A DNA stretch of 32,368 nt from Entophlyctis helioformis. Taxonomy: Eukaryota > Chytridiomycota > Chytridiomycetes > Chytridiales > Chytriomycetaceae. Position 1 is the first letter of the stretch, and each line of letters opens with the position of its first letter. The position numbers and the translations under genes were made by a program. Below the pieces are notes generated by a model, which made no database searches, was not told the DNA's origin, and worked only from the letters and a program-made list of their open reading frames with translations. Positions 20,103-29,201 of the stretch are shown here, piece after piece. The DNA lies in the NCBI GenBank assembly GCA_025526915.1, contig JAHLKH010000246.1:1-32368 (forward strand), given 5' to 3'.

Positions 20103-22136
20103 ATGAGCCCCAAAAAGGCGTGCTTGGCCGGTGCTTGGCTGCTCGGACCAAATCGCTCAAAAAGACGCCGCTGCTGCCTACAACACACGGCCCACCAACT
20201 TGGCGACATGAGTGCACCTGCAGACTGCGCTGTTCTGACCCAGGCGTTCCCGTCAGTCTTTGCCAATATCACCAACTGCTGCACTTTATCAACCGATACA
20301 GCCAGGGTTGGGTGCTCCAACAACGGCAGGGTCGACACCTTGTAAGTGGACATCGTTGCGGTTGTTTGCCTCCATGGCCTTCCTCGCTGACCATCACTTG
20401 AACGCCACTTGCTTGGTCAACCGTTGCAGCTATCTGAGGGATGTCAAGCAAGGTGGCCCTCTGCCCGAGTCGCTCGGGTCGCTCACTGAGCTTTTCTCGC
20501 TGTAGTTGTGCCAGCTCATCTCTGCAGTTGCTGCACTCCACTCACGCTCACACATCACCCGCACCTCACGCCTTGCCTCTTGCAGTGAACTCAGCAATAC
20601 CAGTCTGACGGGTATCATCCCAGCATCGCTTGGAGCTCTGACAAAGCTGAGGATGTTGGATCTCAACACCAACAAGCTGTCGGGCCCTGTGCCTGCCATC
20701 TTTGGCAACATGACTTCTCTTGGAGCCCTGTAAGTTGTGCCTGTGCACTGACAGCATTCGCAACCAGTCAGATCTGCCACTGACGCGCACTATGGCGATG
20801 AGCAGGCTTCTTAGCTCAAATGCACTCTCTGGCCCTCTCGATGTCCTCAAGCCCTTGACCATGTTGACTCCTGTGAGTCCATCTGAGCAGCAGTCTGGGC
20901 AATCTTCTTGCTGACCATCCAAGCAGTGACTTGTCCAACAATCAGTTTGCCTCAGATCTGTCGGCACTGCCCACTTTCCCAAAGCTCTCCAATCTGTAAG
21001 TTGGATGCATGCCGCTGGCCATGGGCTGCGCATTGGTTGAAGCTGACGGCATTATGCTTTGTCTGTACAGGGACATTTACTACAACAGCTTCACTGGCAC
21101 TCTTGATGGCATCGCCAGCTGCACAAGCCTGAGAGATGTGTAAGCCAACGGATGCATCTCAGTTTCATCGCTTGCATCAGAGACTGACATGCATGGCCAT
21201 GCCTGCCAAGTAATGCTGGTTATAATCGCATCTCGGGCAGCATCCCGGAAGCCATTGGCCGCTTGGCAAACCTCACTGCTCTGTAAGTGCACACCGTTGT
21301 CATCACATGTGGATCCTGTGATGCCGCATGACTGACTCACTGGAATGCAGATATCTGGGACGTAATCAGCTCACTGGCCCAATCCCCGACTCCATGGGCC
21401 GCTTGCCTCTTGAAACTCTGTAAGCCCCTGTCACAGTTACACTCTGCACCCATCGCATCGCATTCACATGATATTCTAACCAGCGTTTTGGCATAATGCA
21501 GCTATATGGGCTACAACCAGCTGACTGGCCCAATCCCGGCATCCTTCAGCAACCTGTCCAATATCAAGTATCTGTAAGTCATCAACCTCGAACACCAGAC
21601 TTTTTGCATTCGCATGCCGTGCACTAACGACGTTTGCTGGATAAATGCACAGGTCGCTTGAGAACAACCAGCTGTCAGGCAACGTGTCGGTCGCTTTGGA
21701 TGGCAAGAAATTTGTGAGCTTGTAAGTCACCGCTCCACTCTCAGTCTCATGGCAACTGCCATCAATGCTGACTCGCGTCCTCACGGCAGGTACCTCGCCG
21801 ACAATCCAAAGCTTGAAGGCACCACCAACGTTGCCATTGAAGATTCAGTGGAAGACCGATGCGACACTCGCAACACAGGCATCACGTTCACGAATGAGAC
21901 GGCCAGAAAAGTGTGCATGAAAGGTACGCCACTCCATTCTCTTCATTGCACATCTGCTGCTATGTCATAACCACTGACACATTGTTACAGGTACATTGCC
22001 TGTGGGAGCGTCATCAAAGTCTTTGGCGACAGGGTCCATCATCGGAATTGTGGTCGGCTGTGTGGCTGTCCTTGCAATCATTGCCACGATTGTCTTTGTC
22101 CGTCGCAACAAGGCCAAAAAGGCCGACGTGGTGTAA
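20103..22136 (+). CDS. Leucine-rich-repeat single-pass membrane protein, twelve recognised exons
   Basis: A probable cell-surface LRR protein without a kinase domain. Recognised exons end or begin at: first exon to 20341, 20430-20501, 20586-20729, 20806-20872, 20927-20995, 21071-21139, 21211-21282, 21351-21419, 21502-21573, 21653-21721, 21790-21923, 21991-22136. The first exon encodes a Cys-containing cap ([18 protein letters not shown]). Then come about ten plant-type LRRs (for example [16 protein letters not shown]), a Cys-bearing juxtamembrane region, a helix ([20 protein letters not shown]) and a short basic cytosolic tail ([12 protein letters not shown]). Most introns are phase 2 after CT|N. 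The exon ending at 20872 is two bases out of register, so a shift is likely there. No signal peptide is visible from 20103 or from the alternative in-frame ATG at 20208; an upstream exon is likely. AATAAA is at 22260. Confidence 0.82.
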
Positions 22137-22479
22137 GACGCGGTGCTTGTGGCATGACATGCCACTGCGTTTGCCGTCTATCCAATATGCGGCCTTGCCC
22201 CTGTTGCTTTCAAGCGCCTTCTGCAGGCACGCATCACTCATCCATTTCTACGAGTCTACAATAAACTCAAGCGTCTGTTTCAGTACTACCCGACACCTGG
22301 CTTATGCCCACTGCTCAGAAGAGCATTGCGTGACATTCTCCAGCCACATGGCAATGCCATACTGCTGGGCATTGATCACATCCATCAGATCCTGCTCCTT
22401 GGCCATGACTTTGGAGTGATTGCACAGATGCTGGATGACTTGGAGTGCACAATGGTCAAGATGCAGCTCAAGGACAGTG
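22137..22479. other. LRR 3' flank and unassigned segment before Ty3-0
   Basis: Up to about 22290 this is the LRR 3' UTR. From 22302 both strands are open. The minus frame reads ...LELHLDHCALQVIQHL...MWLENV and stops at 22302-22304. I do not recognise it, and it could be a remnant of a gene cut by the retroelement. Confidence 0.4.
22260..22265 (+). terminator. Polyadenylation signal AATAAA of the LRR gene
   Basis: AATAAA lies 124 bases after the LRR stop codon and is the only such signal between the gene and the first retroelement. Confidence 0.5.
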
Positions 22480-24597
22480 CATCTCATCGTGTCAGACCAG
22501 ACGTGGCCATGCAGGGTCTGGATCAAGGCTGTGTGGACGCATCCGAGTTTGCCATTGGTGGCTGGATCGGCCAGAAGCATGTCGAGGCAGACGGCACGGC
22601 CAAGATCCATCCAGTCTCGTTCTACTCGCGCAAGCTCAACGATGCGGAACGCAACTACCCGACCCACGAGCGCGAGATGCTGGCGATCGTGGACACCTGC
22701 GACAAGTACCGGCACTACCTGCTCAGCGTGCATTTCACCATCCACACCGACCATGCCTCGCTGCGATGGATCTCGACGCAGCCCAAGCTGTCGTACCGCC
22801 AGGCTCGGTGGATCATGGAGCTGCAAGAGATTGATGCTGTGGTCCAGTACATCCAAGGCGGTGAGAACCACCTGGCTGACATGCTGTCGCGCCATGTGAC
22901 TGTTGCCCCGCACTGTGCCCGATGCCGCTCGACGGTGGATGTGTCGGCCCTGACAACGGTCACCTCTGGCATCGCTGCTCTCATCCGCCCACTGTTTGCT
23001 GCTGATCCGTTCCTGCTCAACGTCGCTCGCTGGAAGGCCGATCCTGCTGGTGCTGCTGCACACGAGCGTCAGTTGGCAGCCAAGCTCGAGCTGGTCGACG
23101 GCCTGTGGTTCTACGAGGGCCGCATGTACATCCCAGAGGGTCAAGTGCGCACCGACCTGCTCACCTCGTACCACGAGCCGGCCCATGCCGGCCACCAGGG
23201 CCGCGAACGAACATACGGCCGTCTGCGTGCGCACTACTACTGGCCGGACATGGCTGCGTCGGTCGGCCGCTTTGTGAGCTCGTGCGACGCCTGCCAGCGG
23301 TTCAACTCGTCGACGCAGGCGCCTGCCGGTCTGCTGCACCCGCTGCCCATCCCTGCCGACCGCTTCCATTCTGTGGCCTGCGACGTTGCATTCATGCCCA
23401 TGTCGGACGAGGGCAACGATGCTCTGTTTGTGATTGTGGATCGCCTTACAAAGCTTGTCAAGTGCGTGCCGACGCGACGCGATGCAACTGCCGAGGATCT
23501 TGCCGTGCTGTTCCTCAACTGATGGGTGCTTGCGGGCCACGGCCTGCCGTCGTCTATCGTCTCGGACCGCGACGCTCGCTTCCTGTCTGCCTTCTGGACG
23601 GCGCTCTGTGCTGCGCTGGACATTGAGCAGGTCATGGCAACGGCTCGCCACCAGGAGACCGACGGCGAGTCTGAACGCACCATCCGCACACTCAAGGACC
23701 TGCTGTCCAAGTACGCCAACCACCGCGGCAGCAACTGGGAGCACATGCTCGATGCGGCTGTCCATGCCCTTAACTCTGCTCCAAGTGCATCGACTGGCTA
23801 TGCTCCGTACTTCCTCGCCTTTGGTCTCGAGCCTCGCACGCTGCCACACGAGCCGGCAGCATCATCGCCGCCTGCTGTCCGCGACCTGCTCGCCGCCATG
23901 GACAAGGCTCGCGTGGATGCCACAGCCAACCTGACCAAGGCTCAAGAACGACAGAAGCGCAACGCCGATCGCCACTGCCGTGATGCTCCTGCCTACGCTG
24001 TCGGCGACATGGTCATGCTGCAAGCCGCTGGCATTGTGTGGCCCACCAATACGCATCGCCCCAACGCGTTCCTGCCCAACTGGCTGGGTCCATTCCCGAT
24101 CACAGAGGTCAATGCCGCACTGGATGGTCTCAACTGCAAGCTGGCTCTGCATCCGACCATACACTGTCTGCATCCGTGGTTCCACGTTCGTCTGCTGAAG
24201 CCGTACCGCGATCTGGCCGCCGCTTTCCCTGGCCGGCCACTGCCTGCTCAGCCGCCTGCAGTCGCCTTTGCTGATGACCCTGCAGCAGCTGAATGGGAGA
24301 TTGACGCGATTGTTGGACACAAAGTCCCTAGCAATGACCGCAGCTCGTTTGTGGTCTCATACCTCGGTTACGGCCCACACCACAACGAGTACCGATCAGA
24401 GGCCGAGTTGCACGAGACTGCACCTGATCTGTTGGATCAGTACTTGGCTGCTTTATTGGATGCCCGCCCACCTGCTCCTCAACCAACTCGCCGCATACTT
24501 GCTCCAGTGGATCGCAACGCCTCTATTTCCCTGCGTCGTAGCAATCATATTGCAGGCGTTCAGCTTGGCAATGCTCATGCTGTGTTGAGAAGGCTGC
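22480..24597 (+). mobile_element. Ty3-0: 5'-truncated Ty3-type LTR retrotransposon
   Basis: Only the RNase H to integrase end of a Ty3 polyprotein remains. Recognisable similarity starts near 22480-22530 (DASEFAIGGW), so gag, protease and reverse transcriptase are missing. The 3' end is cut by the LTR of Ty3-1 at about 24598; no 3' LTR or polypurine tract of its own is present. It is the oldest layer of the subtelomeric nest. Confidence 0.8.
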
Positions 24598-24602
24598 TGT
24601 GA
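22480..24602 (+). pseudogene. Ty3-0 pol remnant: RNase H, integrase, degenerate chromodomain
   Basis: RNase H begins at VDASEFAIGGW and contains the TDHASLRW segment. The integrase zinc finger is HEPAHAGH followed by CDACQRF (H2C2). Catalytic Asp residues are in ACDVAFMP and SDRDARF, and the Glu is in TDGESERTIR. A GPF motif (NWLGPFPITEV) follows, then a weak chromodomain-like segment (EWEIDAIVGHKV...YLGYG). A TGA at 23520-23522 interrupts the integrase core at the position before WVLAGHGLP, where relatives have a residue preceding the Trp. With the missing 5' half and this stop it is non-autonomous. The reading frame is otherwise unbroken for about 2 kb. The last codons before the TGA at 24600 may already belong to the inserted LTR. 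Confidence 0.82.
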
Positions 24603-24744
24603 ACGGACAACGAAGGCCGAGAGAGGCTGCAGGGTCTGGTTAGACGAGAACCGTGAGGGCAAGTGTGAGGAATGGGGATTGGCAGATGGAATGCAGTCAG
24701 GGCACGTGACCGCGTCGCTGCAGAGCGAGGCAGCAAGTCTAACA
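24598..24744 (-). repeat. 3' LTR of Ty3-1 (about 147 bp)
   Basis: On the minus strand it starts TGTTAGAC directly after a run of seven G (polypurine tract) and ends CGTTCACA, giving TGT...ACA termini. The inner boundary is well fixed by the tract. The outer boundary is less certain because a second TGTG occurs at 24581. The matching 5' LTR and the target duplication are absent because the element is truncated near 29133. It carries one CACGTGACCGCG box, which also occurs in the unrelated-looking LTRs further right. Confidence 0.65.
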
Positions 24745-24757
24745 CCCCCCCTAGCCG
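24745..24757 (-). other. Polypurine tract of Ty3-1
   Basis: On the minus strand this reads GGCTAGGGGGGG immediately before the LTR terminus TGT. Purine runs at this position prime plus-strand DNA synthesis in LTR retrotransposons. Confidence 0.7.
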
Positions 24758-27158
24758 AAGAGACTGCAAAGGGCTGAGGCGGTGTCAGAAGAGAAAAATT
24801 TAAGCTTGGACATCCCCTGGATGCTTGTGGAGTGCTTCGAAGGCGGCGAGCATGGGCTGTGCACCAGTGAATGATGAGCGTGGCTCCCATGTGTTCTCCT
24901 CCTCGGGGTAGCCTTCCCACTTGACAAGCCAGCGACGCTTGCGGCCAGAGCTTTTTGCCGAACGGACCGCCTCAATGACAAAGGTGTCACCGTCAGGATG
25001 GACTTCCAGAGGCGGTGGGCGAGCATGCGCAGGGCAGTCAGGGAAAACGGCAGCTGGGTCGACATATGGGAGGAGCAGATCGACATGGAACCAAGGATGG
25101 ATGCGTGCCATGGAGGCCGGGAGATCGAGGCGTTGATTGAGGGGTGCTGTGTCCTCATCCACTGCTGAGATGCGGAAGGGGCCAAGCCACGGGAGGCGTG
25201 CCAGATCAGGTCGTTGAGCATCTGCAGGCCAGTTCAAGCCCTTGGAGGAGAGCCAGACCAAGGAGTCAACTGGGAAAGGTGGGTGAGGGCGGCGCGACTT
25301 GTTTGCCTGCACGCGGAGAGCCTCTTGGGCATCAGCAAGGTGCTTGGTGGCTGTCTCTCGAGCTGCAGTGAGGCGGGTGATCAGATCAACGACGCCCGGG
25401 GCAGCATCGCCAGGAGCGACCGAGGGAAGCAGCGATGGGACAAAGCCATGGGTGAGGTAGTACGGAGCGAAGCCGGTGGACGCGTTGGGGGCACTGTTGA
25501 TGGCGAAAGCGACGGTGTGCAGGAGGTCCGGCCAGTTCTTGCCCGAGTTGTTGGCGTACTTGGCGAGGATCTCCTTTGTGCTCTGAATCGCGCGCTCCGA
25601 TTGTCCGTCGGTTTGCTGGTGGCGTGCCGTTGCAAGGCGTGCGTCGATCTTGAGAGTCGCCATGAGCGACTTCCAGAAGGCAGAGGCAAAGCGCGAGTCG
25701 CGGTCAGAGACCACAGTCGAGGGCACGCCCTTGCCGTCGCAGATCCAGTGCTTGCAGAACAGGCTCGCGAGGTCAGCAGCGGATGCCGTGCGCGTCGTTG
25801 GAGCAAACGCGACAAGCTTGGTTAGCCGATCGACCATGACCAGCACTGCGTCCAAGCCACTGTCTGTCTTTGGCAGGAAGGCGACATCGTACGCCACATC
25901 AGTGAAGTGGTCCTCTGGGATCGGCAGTGGATGGATGAGCCCTTGAGTGCGGCGGCGATCAGTAAAGTGACGCTGGCACGTCTCGCAGGACGTGGCAAAC
26001 GCCTCGGCATCGACACGGAGCGAGGGCCAGTAGAACGAGTTGAGCAGGCGGCCGGCGGTGTTGAGAGCGCCGAGATGACCAGCCAGTGGCGACTCGTGGT
26101 AGTTGGCCAGGAGGCGCGTGCGGATGTCGCTAGCGGGGATGTAGAGACGGCCGCGGTGGAACCAGAGGCCGTTCGAGAGCGTCATGCCCTTGAAGATCCT
26201 GCCCTCGGCCGGAGACGGAGACGACAGCCCCGACTTCCAGTCCAGCATCTGCAGCGCAAACACGTCGGTGGTGAGCAAGGGCCGGACGGTGTCGTGCAGC
26301 GACTCAGCCGTTGTGATGGCATTGACAGCAGCGGCGGCCGCCGGCTGTGGGTCGAGGTTGACCGTGAACGTCTTGTGGCAGGACGAGCAGCGAGGCAGGA
26401 TGGACGGGTGGCAAGAGAGGAAGTCGGCCAGGCGGTTGGTGGGCCCTGGGACGTACTCGATGGTGGCATGGAACTCCTGGAGCGACATGACCCAGCGTAC
26501 TTGGCGCGGCGTCAGGTTGGGTTGTGTCGGAATCCAGGTCAGCGCTCTGTGGTCGGTGCAGATGACGAACTGGCAGCTGGACAGGTAGTGGCGGTAGACA
26601 CGGCAGACCTCGACAAGCGCCAAGAGCTCGCGCTCATGGACAGGGTATCGAGTCTCGGCCGGCAGCATCTTGCGGCTGTAGTATGCCACTGGGTGCCAAC
26701 CGTCCACATGCAGCTGAGCCACCCAGCCACCAACACCATAATCCGACGCGTCCGTGTAGACACGAGTTGGCAGTTTCGCGTCAAAGAAGCGGAGGACAGG
26801 CGCAGTGGCAATGGCATGTTGCAGGTATCGGACCGCCTGCTGCTCGCGAGCGCCCCAAACGAACGGAGCAGCGGCAGCCGTCAACGCATACAGGGGCCAG
26901 GCAAGCTCACTGAAATACGGGATGAAGTCCTTCAGCCATACCACATGGCCTAAGAACGTGGTCACTTCGCCCACCGCTGTGCAAGTGACAGGCTTCAGCA
27001 TGGCGTCGGTGTTGCGTTTGGCGATGGAGTAACCAGTTGGCGTGATGTCATGGCCGCAGAACTCGACAGCAGGCTCCAGAAAAGAGCACTTTGAGCCTTT
27101 GGCATAGATACGATTGTTGCGGAGAACCTGCAGTACGTACGAGACGTGCTTGCAGTGC

Positions 27159-27163
27159 TCATC
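27159..27163. other. Target-site duplication (left) of the solo LTR
   Basis: TCATC, repeated at 27421-27425. The base following each copy also happens to be T, so the duplication could be counted as six bases; five gives TGT...ACA termini. Confidence 0.75.
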
Positions 27164-27195
27164 TGTGACACTTGTCCACCAGGCGGGCTTGCCGG

Positions 27196-27319
27196 CTGGT
27201 TGCAGGGGCAGTGAGTATGCACGCGAGGAAGGGCGGGCAGACGACTTCATTGAGACATAAGCACGGACCTGGTTGCAGGGGCAGTGAGTATGCACGCGAG
27301 GAAGGGCGGGCAGACGACT
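27196..27319. repeat. Internal direct duplication in the solo LTR
   Basis: Two identical 51-bp copies (27196-27246 and 27269-27319) separated by 22 bases. They share GAGGAAGGGCGGGCAGACGA with the Ty3-2 LTR copies but have their own left-hand sequence (TTGCAGGGGCAGTGAG). Confidence 0.85.
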
Positions 27320-27370
27320 GCAAGAACGGGGGCAACCAGAGCGGGGAACGCGGCCGGGCAATGTCTGTCC

Positions 27371-27400
27371 GGTCACGTGGGTCACGTGGATCACGTGACC
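27371..27400. promoter_or_regulatory. Three CACGTG boxes in the solo LTR
   Basis: GGTCACGTG, GGTCACGTG and GATCACGTGACC occur within 30 bases. CACGTG is the core site of fungal bHLH factors such as Cbf1 and Pho4. The outer pair also forms an inverted repeat. Confidence 0.6.
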
Positions 27401-27420
27401 GCGACCGAGCATCCGTTACA

Positions 27421-27425
27421 TCATC
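27421..27425. other. Target-site duplication (right) of the solo LTR
   Basis: Second TCATC copy. It lies within the codons following the YVDD region of the Ty3-1 reverse transcriptase. Confidence 0.75.
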
Positions 27426-29132
27426 TAGAGTGCGAGAGTAGATGAGCAAATCGTCGACATACACGCCGAGAAAGACATCCAGAGCGCCGGCAAACAGCCG
27501 GTTGGACAGAGCCATCATGGTCGCAGGAGCGTTGACGAGACCGTATGGCATGACGCGAAACTCAAAGTGCCCGTACCGCGTCACAAACGCAGTCTTGTGC
27601 ACGTCCTTGTCAGCCACGCGGATGTTCATGAAGCCGTCACGAAGGTCGATGGACGAGATGAACTTGCAGCCAGCCACCTGGTCGCGGAGGGCCGGGATGG
27701 TGGGCAGGGTCGTCTTGTCTTTGACTGTGATTGCATTCAGACCGCGGTAGTCAACGCAGAGGCGCAGAGAGCCATCCTTCTTGCCCGCAAAGAGAATGGT
27801 CGCCGCATACTGCGACGTGGAGCGGCGGATGTAGCCTAGATCGATCCAGGTTTGCAGCTGCTTGCGCAGGATCTCGAGCTCCTTGTTGTTGAGGCGAGGA
27901 AGAGGGCGGCGCGATGGAGGGCGTGCGTCGGCGACCAGAGGGATTTCGTGATCCTCTGGGCGGCTGGGAGGGATGCCTTTTGGGATTTGAAAGACGTCGG
28001 CGAACGCCTTGAGGATTGCTGAGATGCGGTCTTCCGAGCACGATGGGACCAGATCTGGGTCAATGACGACGTCGGTCGGCATCGGCAGGTCAGGATCGGC
28101 TGCAGAGACAGAGGACACTGTTGGCGCGTATTGGTAGGCGAGGATCGCGTCCACATGCTCAGCGAGAGAGTCGCCGGTCCAGCCGCCATCAGGCTCAGAG
28201 GCTTCCAGCACGAAGAGGATGTCGTCCGCGTCCCGGAGGTCGACTGCCGAGATGAGGTTGACGGCAGGTGGCGGCAGTGTACTGGGGTTCGCGGCTGCTG
28301 CGAGCAGCGACCAGGTGGAGGCGACGCTGTTGTGGCGCGTGGTGAAGCAGAGCTTGTTTGTGACGGTGTCCCAGAGGGTAATGGTGACCTTGTCGAACCA
28401 AGGCGTGCCAATGATGAGATCGGAGGTGATGTCTGCGACGAAGAAGGGCAGGATGGCGCTGTAGTCGCCCGAGGCAAAGACGCCTTCGAGAGCTTCCGTC
28501 ACTGTGACGCGCTCGCCACCGGCATAGGCGATGTCAAATGGCGCGATGGCTTTGCCACAAAGGTTCCAACGGGCGGCCCATTTGCGCGAGACGACCATGG
28601 CGGAGCTGCCGCTGTCAACTGTAGCGACACAGGGGCAGTCCATGAAGGTCGCAGCGATGAGGGACACAGTGGGCGACACCAGCTGCGTAGGCTTCAGGTC
28701 CAGCACGGTTTCATTCCCACCAAGCACATCATCGACAGCATCTCCACTGCCTGGAGGGGCAGGCGTTGGCTCAGGCACCGACTCGGGCTCAGGCGGCTGC
28801 AGTGCTGGGGGTTCGGGCATCAGACGCACCGGAGCCAGAGCCGGAAGGGGCGACACTGCAGCAGAGCCAGGCTTTGGATGAGTCGGGTGCGTGGGCGAGC
28901 CAACAGGAGAGCGACGAGAGTGCCAGGCAGGGACAAACCTTGGGTCAATGGCTGGGACCCGCGCTGAGAGCTTTTTGGGACAGCGTCTCACAACGTGGCC
29001 AGGTATGCGACAATGGACGCATCCGTGCTGGTTCCAGATCCACCGCGAAGCCTGCTGGGTCAGCGCGGGCATGTTGGCCGTAGAGACGTCGGACCACGAG
29101 AACGTGGGGCGCACAGGTGCCGCAGGTGCCAC

Positions 29133-29147
29133 AGGGTTAGGGTTAGG
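29133..29147 (+). repeat. Interstitial telomeric repeat at the Ty3-1/LINE junction
   Basis: AGGGTTAGGGTTAGG in the same orientation as the terminal telomere. Ty3-1 gag ends immediately to the left, and the 3' untranslated end of the LINE starts immediately to the right. Confidence 0.85.
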
Positions 29148-29159
29148 AGATAAGAGTCG

Positions 29160-29165
29160 TTTATT
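29160..29165 (-). terminator. Polyadenylation signal AATAAA of the LINE
   Basis: On the minus strand AATAAA follows the stop codon by about 36 bases and precedes the telomeric repeat by 12 bases. Confidence 0.5.
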
Positions 29166-29201
29166 GAGGCATTGTTGTGACACCACCAATAGTGTCCCAG
29201 C

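Larger units (their letters stand above)
27164..27420 (-). repeat. Solo LTR inserted in the Ty3-1 reverse transcriptase gene
   Basis: 257 bp, minus strand TGTAACGG...GTCACA, flanked by the direct repeat TCATC (27159-27163 and 27421-27425), the 5-bp target duplication expected of integrase. It is homologous along its length to the LTR of Ty3-2 (30585-30844), including an internal duplicated segment and three CACGTG boxes. Solo LTRs arise by recombination between the two LTRs of a full element. Confidence 0.85.
24745..29132 (-). mobile_element. Ty3-1: chromodomain Ty3 element (chromovirus), truncated in gag
   Basis: Minus-strand internal domain running from a gag zinc knuckle near 29030 to the polypurine tract. 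Its 3' LTR cuts Ty3-0, so it inserted after Ty3-0. Its 5' part ends abruptly at an interstitial TTAGGG tract. A 257-bp solo LTR interrupts the reverse transcriptase gene. Confidence 0.85.
24800..29132 (-). pseudogene. Ty3-1 gag-pol: zinc knuckle, protease, reverse transcriptase (interrupted), RNase H, integrase, chromodomain
   Basis: Gag and pol form one frame. The gag knuckle is CVHCRIPGHVVRRC (CX2CX4HX4C). The protease has VDSGSSAMVV (DSG rather than the common DTG) and IIGTPWF. The reverse transcriptase has VDYRGLNAIT, MPYGLVNAPA and the YVDD box. After SRTLDD the frame is cut by a solo LTR (27164-27420) plus a 5-bp duplication, 262 bases that shift the frame by one. Beyond it, EHCKHVSYVLQ resumes the same domain. 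RNase H has YTDASDYGVGG, integrase has HESPLAGH...CETCQRH, DVAFLP, SDRDSRF and TDGQSERAI. The C-terminal chromodomain (RRWLVKWEGYPEEENTWEP) is well preserved. Coding is intact apart from the LTR insertion and the missing 5' gag. Confidence 0.87.

Noticed and set aside
22302..23849. Minus-strand open frame of about 515 codons
   Set aside because: Most of it is antisense to the Ty3-0 RNase H and integrase; only the last 75 codons lie outside and are noted separately.
27196..27319. CRISPR-like spaced direct repeats
   Set aside because: Only two units, in a eukaryotic LTR, with the same arrangement in a second LTR.
29148..29189. ATG at 29189 as the start of Ty3-1 gag
   Set aside because: It lies in the LINE 3' UTR and the frame reads through the telomeric repeats; the genuine gag start is lost.
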